From contig JAHAEW010000005.1 of NCBI GenBank assembly GCA_018374635.1, positions 1-64,000 of the forward strand: a stretch of DNA of 64,000 nucleotides. The letters are read 5' to 3'. This document shows, piece by piece, positions 8,297 to 16,270 of the stretch. Numbering within the stretch: position 1 is the first letter of the stretch; every line of letters begins with the position of its first letter. The DNA is from Clostridiales bacterium. GTDB taxonomy: Bacteria > Bacillota > Clostridia > Oscillospirales > Oscillospiraceae. The notes beneath the pieces are model-generated. The model saw nothing but the letters and a program-made list of their open reading frames with translations. It searched no databases and had not been told where the DNA came from. Made by a program: the position numbers and the translations under genes.

Positions 8297-8767
8297 ATGG
8301 GAATGCTGGAAGGCAAGAAGGCCATCATCATTGGTGACCGCGACGGTATCCCCGGTCCTGCCATCGCCGAGTGCGTGAAGACCGCCGGTGCTGAGGTCGT
8401 GTTCAGCTCCACCGAGTGCTTTGTGTGAACCAGCGCTGGTGCAATGGATCTGGAGAATCAGAAGCGGGTTAAGGACTTCTCCGAGGAATTCGGCCCCGAG
8501 AACGTTATCGTTATTCTGGGCGCTTCCGAGGCGGAGGCCTCCGGTCTGGCGGCTGAGACCGTCACCGCAGGCGACCCCACTTTCGCCGGTCCGTTGACTG
8601 GAGTCTCGTTGGGACTCAAGGTTTATCATGTGTGCGAGCCCGAGATCAAAGATGAAGTTGATCCCGCCGTATACGATGAGCAGGTCAGCATGATGGAAAT
8701 GGTTCTGGACGTGGATGAGATCATCAATGAGATGAAGTCCATCCGTGATCAGTACTGCAAGTACTAA
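8297..8767 (+). CDS. grdA: glycine reductase selenoprotein A (UGA codon read as selenocysteine)
   Basis: Selenoprotein A, the small carrier that takes the carboxymethyl group from component B and delivers it to component C. Reading starts at ATG 8297 (GAAGGAG upstream) and meets an in-frame TGA at 8426-8428, codon 44; the flanks are TECFV-U-TSAGAMD, the CxxU motif of GrdA at the known position, and the frame continues with family sequence to TAA at 8765. Total 156 residues, normal length. Ordinary gene callers will split it into a 43-codon stub and a false gene starting at 8444. A SECIS element should lie just after the TGA, but I could not draw a convincing stem by eye. Confidence 0.95.
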
Positions 8768-8780
8768 TTGCGCTGTGAAC

Positions 8781-8825
8781 ACAAAAGTGGTGGTAGGACG
8801 CGGCGCGCCCTGTCACCACTTTTGT
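8781..8825 (+). other. intercistronic hairpin between grdA and grdC
   Basis: Perfect 12-base arms, ACAAAAGTGGTG (8781-8792) and its complement (8814-8825), around a 21-base loop. The right arm itself contains TTTTGT, so it may act as a leaky terminator or as a 3' stabiliser that lets grdA accumulate above grdC/grdD. Confidence 0.6.
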
Positions 8826-8931
8826 CGTTATTCCGGCAGTTTCCGGGTATCTCCCATTCCAAATCAAATTGTATCCCCCGCGCGCAGCGAAGCGCATCAT
8901 TACAGCCATAGATGGAAAGGCGGTTATTCAC

Positions 8932-10470
8932 ATGAACAGTGTTGTCAAGGGAACCGGCTATATCCTGGTTCATACTCCCGACATGGTGATCCACAACGGC
9001 ACCACCCAGACCACCGAGCGCGTGGTCAATCCCGAGGGCGAGTATCTCAAGGAACTGCCCAGCCACCTGCGCAGCTTTCAGGATGTGCTGGCCTACTGGC
9101 CCAACCAGACCTATATCGGCAATGTGACCCCCGCTCAGCTGGCCGAGCAGGGCGCCTCCTGGGTGGATCTGAAATGCCCGGTTGCCGATCGCTACGGCAA
9201 GTACGGCGAGATCATGCCCCAGGCCGAGTTCCTGCTGCTGATGCAGATCTGTGACTGCTTTGACGTGGTCAAGCTGGAGAAGGCGTTTGTGGCTGAGCAC
9301 AAGGCCGCTGTTGCCGGGCATCCCCTCTTTGACGAGGAGATGGTGGGCCGTGTGGCTGAGGGCGTGGAGCTCAGCGAGATCGAGCACCTGGTGAACGAGG
9401 AGCACGCCGAGGGCCTGTACCACAACAACAAGCTGGTGGGCTGTGTCAAGCGCGCCCACGACATCGATGTGAACCTGTCCGCCCATGTCATGCACGAAAA
9501 CCTGGTGTCCAAGGCCTCCAGCGTGCTGGCTCTGCTGCACGCCGTGAAGAATGCTGGCATTGACAAGGCCGAGGTGGAGTATGTCATCGACTGCTGCGAG
9601 GAGGCCTGCGGCGACATGAACCAGCGCGGCGGCGGCAACTTCGCCAAGGCGGCCGCCGAGATCGCCGGCCTGCCCAACGCCACCGGTTCCGACACCCGCG
9701 GCTTCTGCGCCGGCCCCGCCCATGCCATCGTGGAGGCCGCCTCTCTGGTCAAGGCCGGCACCTACAAGACCGTGATCGTCACCGCCGGTGGCTGCACGGC
9801 CAAGCTGGGCATGAACGGTAAGGACCACGTCAAGAAGGGACTGCCCATCCTGGAGGACATGTTGGGCGGCTTTGCCGTGGTCATCTCCCAGAACGACGGC
9901 GTGAACCCCGAGATCGACCTGTCTATCCTGGGCCGCCACACGGTGGGCACCGGTTCCGCGCCCCAGGCTGTCATCGGTTCTCTGGTGGCCGAGCCTCTGG
10001 CCCGCGCCGGTCTGAAGATCACCGACATCGACAAATACTCCCCCGAGATGCAGAACCCCGACATCACCAAGCCCGCCGGCGCCGGTGATGTGCCTCTGGC
10101 CAACTACAAGATGATCGCCGCCCTGGCGGTCAAGAACGGAGATCTGGAAAAGAAGGCCATGCCCGAGTTCCTGACCAAGCACGGTCTGGTGGGCTGGGCT
10201 CCCACCCAGGGCCACATCCCCTCCGGCGTGCCCTTCATCGGCCCCGCCCGGGATGAGATGCTCGCCGGTGAGCTGAACACCGCCATGATCATCGGTAAGG
10301 GCTCTCTGTTCCTGGGCCGTATGACCAACCTCTTCGACGGCGTGTCCTTCGTCATCCGCAAGAACAGCGGTGAGGTGGAAGAGGGCGGCGTCTCCACCGA
10401 AAAGGTAAAGAAGCTCATCGCCGAGTCCTTCCGTCAGTTCGCCGCCACTTTGGCCGCGGATGACGAGTAA
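8932..10470 (+). CDS. grdC: glycine/sarcosine/betaine reductase component C, subunit beta
   Basis: 512-residue subunit of component C, which converts the Se-carboxymethyl group of GrdA to protein-bound acetyl thioester. The fold is distantly FabH/thiolase-like; the sequence shows the family segments DCCEEACGDMNQRGGG and a Gly-rich C-terminus. Start ATG 8932 (MNSVVKGTGYILVHTPDMV) gives the normal family length; the upstream open extension to 8869 lies over non-coding sequence. GrdD follows after 13 bases. Confidence 0.94.
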   Translation: MNSVVKGTGYILVHTPDMVIHNGTTQTTERVVNPEGEYLKELPSHLRSFQDVLAYWPNQTYIGNVTPAQLAEQGASWVDLKCPVADRYGKYGEIMPQAEFLLLMQICDCFDVVKLEKAFVAEHKAAVAGHPLFDEEMVGRVAEGVELSEIEHLVNEEHAEGLYHNNKLVGCVKRAHDIDVNLSAHVMHENLVSKASSVLALLHAVKNAGIDKAEVEYVIDCCEEACGDMNQRGGGNFAKAAAEIAGLPNATGSDTRGFCAGPAHAIVEAASLVKAGTYKTVIVTAGGCTAKLGMNGKDHVKKGLPILEDMLGGFAVVISQNDGVNPEIDLSILGRHTVGTGSAPQAVIGSLVAEPLARAGLKITDIDKYSPEMQNPDITKPAGAGDVPLANYKMIAALAVKNGDLEKKAMPEFLTKHGLVGWAPTQGHIPSGVPFIGPARDEMLAGELNTAMIIGKGSLFLGRMTNLFDGVSFVIRKNSGEVEEGGVSTEKVKKLIAESFRQFAATLAADDE

Positions 10471-10483
10471 GGGGGGAGACGCA

Positions 10484-11641
10484 ATGGCTGACAAGACGAA
10501 AAAGCTGATTGCCGATACCTTCCTGGCCATCGCCGAGGGGCTGGAGACCGGCACGTTCGGCGCCAAGCCCAAGATCGCCGTCACCGCCATGGGCAGTGAG
10601 CACGGCGAAGAGACCGTGATGGAGGGCGCTGTCAAGGCCGCCCGCACCGGCGCCGATGTGTATTTCATCGGAACCGTCACTCATCCCGAGGTCACCACCG
10701 TTCCCGTGGCCGACGAGGATGAGGCCCACAAGAAGATGGAAGAGCTGCTGGAGACCGGCGCCGTGGACGGCGCGGTGACCATGCACTATCCCTTCCCCAT
10801 CGGCGTGTCCACCGTGGGCCGCGCCGTCACCCCCGGCAAGGGCCATGAGATGTTCATCGCCAACACCACCGGCACCTCCTCCACTGACCGGATCGAGGGC
10901 ATGATCAAGAACGCCATCTACGGCGTCATCGCCGCCAAGGCCTGCGGCGTGGCCGACCCCACCGTGGGCATCCTGAACGTGGACGGCGCACGCCAGGCCG
11001 AGGGCGCCCTCAAGACCCTGAAGGAGAACGGCTACCCCATCACCTTTGCCGAGTCCGCCCGTGCCGACGGCGGCTGCGTGATGCGCGGCAACGACGTGCT
11101 CATGGGTTCCGCCGACGTGATGGTCACCGACTCCCTCACCGGCAACATCCTCTCCAAGATGCTCTCCTCCGCCTGCACCGGCGGCAGCTACGAGGCCGTG
11201 GGCTACGGCTACGGCCCCGGCATCGGCAAGGGCTATGACCGCCTGGTCATGATCATCTCCCGTGCCTCCGGCGCTCCCGTGATCGCCGGAGCCATCAACT
11301 ACGCCGCCCAGCTGGTGCGGGGCAAGGTGTTTGAGGTGGCCGCCGCCGAGTTCGCCGCCGCCGAGAAGGCCGGCCTGGAGAAGCTCCTGGCCGAGCGCAA
11401 GGCCGCCGCCAACAAGTCCGCCGCTCCGGCGGAGGACGTGGTGGCTCCCCCCAAGGAGATCGTCACCGCCCAGATCCCAGGCATCGAGGTCATGGACCTG
11501 GAGGATGCCGTGAAGGCTCTGTGGAAGGAGAAGATCTACGCCGAGGACGGTATGGGCTGCACCGGCCCCATCGTCCGCGTGTCCGAGGCCAACAAGGACC
11601 GCGCCGTGGAGATCCTCAAGGCCGCCGGCTTCGTGTCCTGA
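10484..11641 (+). CDS. grdD: glycine/sarcosine/betaine reductase component C, subunit alpha
   Basis: 385-residue subunit that carries the acetyl thioester and releases acetyl phosphate, distantly like phosphotransacetylase/FabH partner PlsX. The conserved MGCTGP near the C-terminus places its Cys at residue 359, matching the active-site Cys359 described for the E. acidaminophilum protein. ATG 10484 has GGGGGGAG upstream. Acetyl phosphate made here gives ATP through acetate kinase (not in the window). Followed by a strong terminator, so it closes the operon. Confidence 0.95.
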   Translation: MADKTKKLIADTFLAIAEGLETGTFGAKPKIAVTAMGSEHGEETVMEGAVKAARTGADVYFIGTVTHPEVTTVPVADEDEAHKKMEELLETGAVDGAVTMHYPFPIGVSTVGRAVTPGKGHEMFIANTTGTSSTDRIEGMIKNAIYGVIAAKACGVADPTVGILNVDGARQAEGALKTLKENGYPITFAESARADGGCVMRGNDVLMGSADVMVTDSLTGNILSKMLSSACTGGSYEAVGYGYGPGIGKGYDRLVMIISRASGAPVIAGAINYAAQLVRGKVFEVAAAEFAAAEKAGLEKLLAERKAAANKSAAPAEDVVAPPKEIVTAQIPGIEVMDLEDAVKALWKEKIYAEDGMGCTGPIVRVSEANKDRAVEILKAAGFVS

Positions 11642-11667
11642 TCGGATATTGGATACCCTGTAACATG

Positions 11668-11701
11668 GGCCCCCCTCCCGAACCTGGGAGGGGGGCCTTT
11701 T
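11668..11701 (+). terminator. terminator of the grd operon
   Basis: Perfect 12-base GC stem (11668-11679 with 11686-11697), 6-base loop, followed by TTTT. Confidence 0.92.
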
Positions 11702-11705
11702 GTCG

Positions 11706-11734
11706 TTGACAGAGTATGGAAATACCTCTAGAAT
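11706..11734 (+). promoter_or_regulatory. promoter of the XRE regulator gene
   Basis: TTGACA (11706-11711) and TAGAAT (11729-11734) with a 17-base spacer, five bases after the grd terminator. The following leader contains an AACCACA/TGTGGTT pair enclosing about 25 bases (around 11773-11810). Confidence 0.75.
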
Positions 11735-11852
11735 AAAGCGAAAGACACAAAAAGGTAAAAAAATCAAGGGTGCAACCACAGATTGCGCCAATGCAACGGG
11801 GTTGTGGTTTCCATTGACTGGAATGTGAAGTAAGATACGGAGGAGGAAAAAG

Positions 11853-12317
11853 ATGCAATTATATGAGAAGCTGGCATGGCTGCGCCGGGAAAAGGGGATC
11901 TCTCAGCTGACTGCGGCGGAGGCATTGAAGGTATCCCGCCAGGCGATCTCCCGGTGGGAGGTGGGGACGGCGGTCCCCACGACGGATAACCTGAAATATC
12001 TGAGCGAGCTGTACGATGTCCCGGTGGACGTCCTGCTGGACGACAGCCAGGACATCCATGCCTGGCGGGAGAGCCGGCAGAGCGGGCAAGCAGAATCGGA
12101 TCACGAAGAGCATGGGTCACAGGGTAAGCTGGCAGAGAAGAAGCGAATTGTGGCAATCCTGGCCCTGGTGCTGGCCATAGGGATTGGAGTGGGTATCATG
12201 ATCGGGGCGGTCTCTGGCAAAAGAGAGGAACAAGAGGAGATTATTCCCTGGAATGATACAAGACAGGAAACGCTCCCAGATGAAAGAAAGGGAAAAATGT
12301 TTTCGTTCGACTGGTGA
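11853..12317 (+). CDS. membrane-anchored XRE family transcriptional regulator
   Basis: 154 residues. An N-terminal helix-turn-helix domain (about residues 5-62; LKVSRQAISRWEVG is the recognition part) is followed by a charged linker and one hydrophobic helix at about 112-134, then a short tail. DNA-binding proteins with a C-terminal membrane helix often sense envelope state. It precedes a group of small secreted proteins and VanZ, suggesting it controls them. RBS GGAGGAGG upstream. Confidence 0.85.
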   Translation: MQLYEKLAWLRREKGISQLTAAEALKVSRQAISRWEVGTAVPTTDNLKYLSELYDVPVDVLLDDSQDIHAWRESRQSGQAESDHEEHGSQGKLAEKKRIVAILALVLAIGIGVGIMIGAVSGKREEQEEIIPWNDTRQETLPDERKGKMFSFDW

Positions 12318-12344
12318 GCTTTGGAAGGAAAGGGGGTGAGTGTT

Positions 12345-12761
12345 ATGCAGTACAAAAAAATCGTGTGTATGATGTTGAGCGGCGCACTTCTGCTTGGATG
12401 TTCGGAAAGAGCTGCGTTGGCGGCAGAGGGAGAAGTGGAACCGTCTACGGCTGTGATTTTTTCACTCCCGCGGGCGACCAATCGATTTAATGTTACGATT
12501 TCCGGAAATTCATGGGTGCAAGCGGATACTAGTTTTCCCCTTGCGGCCAAAGAGACAGTCAATATCAACGCCAGTTATACTCCGGCGTCTGCCGATGTCG
12601 ATTTCGGCCTGATTGGTTCGGATGGCGTGTTCCACTATGTAAGCGCGACGGGCGGGTCTATAAATCGGACGATTCGGGTAGACGACAGAGGAAACTATAC
12701 GCTGGCTATCCGAAACAATTCCTCATACACCGTTGATGTATCTGGATATGTAAATTATTAA
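12345..12761 (+). CDS. small secreted or lipoprotein, unknown function
   Basis: 138 residues starting at ATG 12345, with AAAGGGGGTG upstream; a TTG at 12321 in the same frame has no good ribosome site. The N-terminus is a Sec signal with a possible lipobox LLGC about residue 18 and an alternative signal-peptidase site near ALAAEG. The mature part is Ser, Thr and Asn rich with probable beta strands. Not recognised as a known family. Confidence 0.65.
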   Translation: MQYKKIVCMMLSGALLLGCSERAALAAEGEVEPSTAVIFSLPRATNRFNVTISGNSWVQADTSFPLAAKETVNINASYTPASADVDFGLIGSDGVFHYVSATGGSINRTIRVDDRGNYTLAIRNNSSYTVDVSGYVNY

Positions 12762-12794
12762 TTTGTAGATGGAATTGAAAGGAGAAAAGTATAT

Positions 12795-13313
12795 ATGTCT
12801 AAATTATTAAAAAGGGTTTTTGCTTTTGGGATGGCACTTTGCTTATCTCTTTGCTTTGTTAGTGCCAGTGCTGCTACTAGAACTGACGCCCAGGACGTGT
12901 TTATCTTGAATGGAGATTTGGCACGGGGGGCTGAGTGGCCAACATCATTTTATGATTTAAGTAAGTCGGACTATAAAGCGGAAATTCAAAATATTTCTAC
13001 CGGGAAGGGGGTATATGCGAGTAGATATTTTGAATGTAATGCCAGTGGTGAACTACACATTTCTGCAACAATGACTTGTGCATATCCGGTAGCTGAAGTT
13101 TCAAAAATTCGTTTTGAAATCTATTTATATGATACAAAAGAATTAGTTTCTTCATATGCGCCAAGCTACTATGCGAGTTATAATGAGACAACAATTTCAC
13201 ATACATTTGATGGATTGTCGACTGGCAAGAAATATGTTGTTCGCTTTTTAAATGCATCCGATGTGGTTGGCTGGGACAACAAGATGTATGGGCCAATTAC
13301 AATTTCTCATTAA
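12795..13313 (+). CDS. small secreted protein, unknown function
   Basis: 172 residues with a clear signal peptide (hydrophobic helix then SASAA at about 23-27). The mature part is rich in Tyr, Ser and Asn. The gene is visibly AT-rich compared with the rest of the window and uses codons such as AAA, AAT, TTT and TTA far more freely, a sign of transfer or of relaxed selection. Its end overlaps the start of the vanZ-like gene. Confidence 0.65.
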   Translation: MSKLLKRVFAFGMALCLSLCFVSASAATRTDAQDVFILNGDLARGAEWPTSFYDLSKSDYKAEIQNISTGKGVYASRYFECNASGELHISATMTCAYPVAEVSKIRFEIYLYDTKELVSSYAPSYYASYNETTISHTFDGLSTGKKYVVRFLNASDVVGWDNKMYGPITISH

Positions 13314-13857
13314 CTACATCATCTGGTCCATTCCTTCCATGCTGTTGGCAATGCTTTTAATGGGCGGCAGGCAATATTTTTTGTGGAAATGGAAACAACA
13401 AAAGATATCATGGCCACACGAGATTGGGATATACCTGTTGACAGGCTATCTGGGATTCCTCTTCAGTGTGACATGGGATATAGGGGAACTATGGGTTTCC
13501 GTATTCTATGGCTGGCCACTCCCGGTGCCTCATTGGTTCCAAGGGGGAGTTAGTATTTTGCCCATTCATGAAATGGTCTCTCTGTGGGACGGGTGGATGC
13601 TGGTAGGAAATATCATACTTTTTTGTCCGTTGGGTATTCTGATACCGCTGTTCTGGAAACGGGATAAAGCAGCACAGGTGCTGCAAATGGGGATCATACT
13701 GTCCCTCTTTCTTGAATGCGTACAGTTCGTGATCGGACGTACATTTGACGTGGGGGACCTGCTGAGTAATACGGTGGGGACCGGAGTTGGATGGATGATA
13801 TGGTATGTTGTTCAGAAGTGTATTCCCGGCGGACTGGCGCATTTTCGTGTTGACTAG
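13288..13857 (+). CDS. VanZ family membrane protein
   Basis: About 189 residues, four to five hydrophobic helices. The VanZ pattern is clear: DGWMLVGNIILFCPLG followed by ECVQFVIGRTFDVGDLLSN and GTGVGW. VanZ proteins raise teicoplanin resistance and are otherwise of unknown housekeeping role at the envelope. The start is uncertain: ATG 13288 overlaps the end of the preceding gene by 26 bases and has no strong Shine-Dalgarno; 13252 and 13339 are alternatives. Confidence 0.82.
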   Translation: MGQLQFLINYIIWSIPSMLLAMLLMGGRQYFLWKWKQQKISWPHEIGIYLLTGYLGFLFSVTWDIGELWVSVFYGWPLPVPHWFQGGVSILPIHEMVSLWDGWMLVGNIILFCPLGILIPLFWKRDKAAQVLQMGIILSLFLECVQFVIGRTFDVGDLLSNTVGTGVGWMIWYVVQKCIPGGLAHFRVD

Positions 13858-14023
13858 GGATTGCCTGCCATGAGAGCAGAGCGTTCCGGAGACGCCTCAA
13901 GAGCTGAGGCCGTTTGAAAAAGGGGAAATGACACGCTGGTTATCTAAAACAAGTTTTTGTATCCTGTCAAATTCTAAGAATTTGTAAATTACTAAAACGA
14001 CCGATGAGAAAGGAGCACATGAT

Positions 14024-14554
14024 ATGAAACACACAAAAAAGATCCTCGCGGTCCTCAGTGCGGCGGCCATCGCGGCCTCTATGTCTGCTCCGGCGTTTGC
14101 AGCGGACACTCCAAAGGATGCTGTGGAGGAAATCCCTCCCGTCATTGAAACGCTCCAGATCGGGGATAACGTCTATCTGCTCAATGTTGAGCTGCTGCGG
14201 GATGGTATCAGTTGTATTATGATGGAGACCGAGACGAGAGCGGGGGAAGAGATCAGTACCCGCGGCGACCCGTATCAGACCTCTGAGAAAACGTTTAATT
14301 ACCGGTATTCTGACAAAAATGGCAATCAGATCGGCACAGCGAATGTGACAGTATATGGCGTATTCTCCCAAGTCGGTGGTACCTCTGAGATGACCGATGT
14401 ATCGGTGTCGTTTTCCGGAAGTCAGCAGAACAGCTTTGATTCCACGGTGAATCTCCATAAGAATACGGCTATGGTGCGCATTTACTATGAAAATGTACTG
14501 TTGGCCACATATCACTATAAGATCGCCACCAATGGTACAATCGGTTATGCCTAA
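14024..14554 (+). CDS. secreted protein, unknown function
   Basis: 176 residues after AAAGGAG. Signal peptide with AFAADT cleavage at about residue 27; the mature part is a beta-rich domain of about 150 residues ending in GTIGYA with no recognised motif. Third small exported protein in this group; base composition returns to that of the window. A strong terminator follows at 14623. Confidence 0.65.
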   Translation: MKHTKKILAVLSAAAIAASMSAPAFAADTPKDAVEEIPPVIETLQIGDNVYLLNVELLRDGISCIMMETETRAGEEISTRGDPYQTSEKTFNYRYSDKNGNQIGTANVTVYGVFSQVGGTSEMTDVSVSFSGSQQNSFDSTVNLHKNTAMVRIYYENVLLATYHYKIATNGTIGYA

Positions 14555-14622
14555 CAGGGATTTTCTTTGGCGGTAAAACCGGAGGCATCATCGGCGACCG
14601 ATCCGTATGATAGAAAGTCACA

Positions 14623-14660
14623 GACCCCCGCCCCGGAACACTCCGGGGCGGGGGTCGTTT
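14623..14660. terminator. terminator between convergent secreted-protein gene and pyk
   Basis: Perfect 15-base stem (14623-14637 with 14642-14656) and ACAC loop, followed by GTTTT on the plus strand. pyk ends 16 bases beyond it on the minus strand, so it may serve both. Confidence 0.88.
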
Positions 14661-14671
14661 TCAGACTCTGT

Positions 14672-16090
14672 TTAGACGGTCTGGGCCTTGATGAGGTTTG
14701 TAGAGCCGCTCTTGCCGATGGGCACGCCGGCGGTGATGACCACGGTGTCGCCCTTCCGCACGGCGTCCTCCTTCACGGCCACTTCCACGGCCATGGAGAA
14801 GAGGCGGTCGGTGGAGTCCACGTCGCCGGTCAGGTAGGAGTGCACGCCCCAGGAGATGGCCAGCTGGCGGCGGGTGCGCTCATTGGGGCACATGGCCAGG
14901 ATGGGGCAGGCCGGACGGTAGCGGGAGATCACCCGGGCAGTATGGCCGGACTGGGTGGGAGTCAGGATCGCAGTGGCGTCCAGGTCCATGGCGGTCAGGC
15001 AGCAGGAGTGGGTGATGGCGTCGTTGATGCCCTGAATGCCAGTGAGCACATGGCGCTGACGGAAGCGGTTCCAGTAGTTGATGGAACCCTCGGCGGCGGT
15101 GACGGTGTCGATCATGGTCTGAAGGGCCTCCACGGGGTATTTGCCGGAGGCGGTCTCGCCGGAGAGCATCACGCAGGAGGTGCCGTCAAACACGGCGTTG
15201 GCCACGTCCGAGACTTCGGCCCGGGTGGGACGGGGGTTGCGGATCATGGAGTCCAGCATCTGTGTGGCGGTGATAACGGGCTTGCCCTGGCGGATGGTGG
15301 CCTTTATCATCTTTTTCTGGAGGATGGGCACCTCATGGGCGGGGATCTCCACACCCAGGTCGCCGCGGGCCACCATGATGCCGTCGGAGGCCGTGATGAT
15401 CTCCTCCAGATTGTCCACACCCTCCCGGTTCTCGATCTTGGAGATGATGCGCACGTGCGCTCCGCCGTACTCCTTCAGGCAGGCGCGGATGTCCTCCACA
15501 TCGCTGGCCTTCCGCACAAAGGAGGCGGCCACAAAGTCAAAGTCATTCTCTGCGGCGAACTTCAGGTCGGACTTGTCCTTCTCGGTGAGAGAGGGGAGCA
15601 GGATACTCACATTGGGGATGTTGATGCTCTTGTTGTTGGACAGCGGGCCGCCGTTTTCCACGGTGCAGACGATGTCGTGGCCCTCCACCTTCTCTACCAG
15701 CAGCTCGATGAGGCCGTCGTCCACCAGAATGCGGCAGCCGGGGCCCACTTCGTTGTGCAGGTTGGTGTAGGTGACGGAGACACGCTCGGCATTGCCCACG
15801 ATCTCGTCGGTGGTAAGGATAAAGGTCTGGCCGCGCTCCAGCTGCACGGGATACTGCTCAAAGCTCTTGATGCGGATCTCGGGGCCCTTGGTGTCCAGAA
15901 TGGTGGCCACGGGGACGCACATCTCGTCCCGGACGCGCTTGAGCATATTCAGCTGGGCCAGGTGGCTCTCGTGGGTGCCGTGGGAGAAGTTGAACCGGGC
16001 GGCGTTCATGCCGGTCTCGATCAGCTTGCGGATCATCTCCGCGTTGGAAACGGCGGGGCCGAGGGTGCAGATCACTTTGGTCTTTCTCAA
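14672..16090 (-). CDS. pyk: pyruvate kinase
   Basis: 472-residue glycolytic enzyme making pyruvate and ATP from PEP and ADP. Seen are RKTKVICTLGPA at the start, the NFSHG motif, DTKGPEIR, the metal/PEP loop MVARGDLGVE and MLSGETASGKYP. I place the start at the TTG at 16090 because GGAGGT lies 7 bases before it and the protein then begins exactly at the family N-terminus; the ATG at 16132 would add 14 atypical residues. Lacks the extra PEP-utiliser C-terminal domain of Bacillus enzymes. Confidence 0.94.
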   Translation of the reverse strand: MRKTKVICTLGPAVSNAEMIRKLIETGMNAARFNFSHGTHESHLAQLNMLKRVRDEMCVPVATILDTKGPEIRIKSFEQYPVQLERGQTFILTTDEIVGNAERVSVTYTNLHNEVGPGCRILVDDGLIELLVEKVEGHDIVCTVENGGPLSNNKSINIPNVSILLPSLTEKDKSDLKFAAENDFDFVAASFVRKASDVEDIRACLKEYGGAHVRIISKIENREGVDNLEEIITASDGIMVARGDLGVEIPAHEVPILQKKMIKATIRQGKPVITATQMLDSMIRNPRPTRAEVSDVANAVFDGTSCVMLSGETASGKYPVEALQTMIDTVTAAEGSINYWNRFRQRHVLTGIQGINDAITHSCCLTAMDLDATAILTPTQSGHTARVISRYRPACPILAMCPNERTRRQLAISWGVHSYLTGDVDSTDRLFSMAVEVAVKEDAVRKGDTVVITAGVPIGKSGSTNLIKAQTV

Positions 16091-16270
16091 AGCAGTTACC
16101 TCCAAACCATGTAAATGGCAGTTCGATTCCAAAAAAACACTCGATCCATGTTTACTTATTTTGATTATACCTTAAAATACGCGCGCGTGAGAAGCGTCAA
16201 ACATCACAAGAAAGAGAAGGTGGACACAGGATACTCCCCACGGCGCGTCAAAAGAGAGGGAAAATGTTCC

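Noticed and set aside
8426..8428. grdA as a pseudogene with a nonsense mutation
   Set aside because: The TGA sits exactly at the known Sec position in CxxU, both sides are intact, and the operon is otherwise complete for components A and C.
8444..8767. Separate small gene starting at 8444
   Set aside because: It is the part of grdA after the selenocysteine codon, not an independent gene; the frame upstream of the TGA carries the matching GrdA N-terminus.
16120..16140. T-arm-like GTTCGATTCC, possible tRNA
   Set aside because: No acceptor, anticodon or D-arm pairing around it; it lies in the pyk upstream region.
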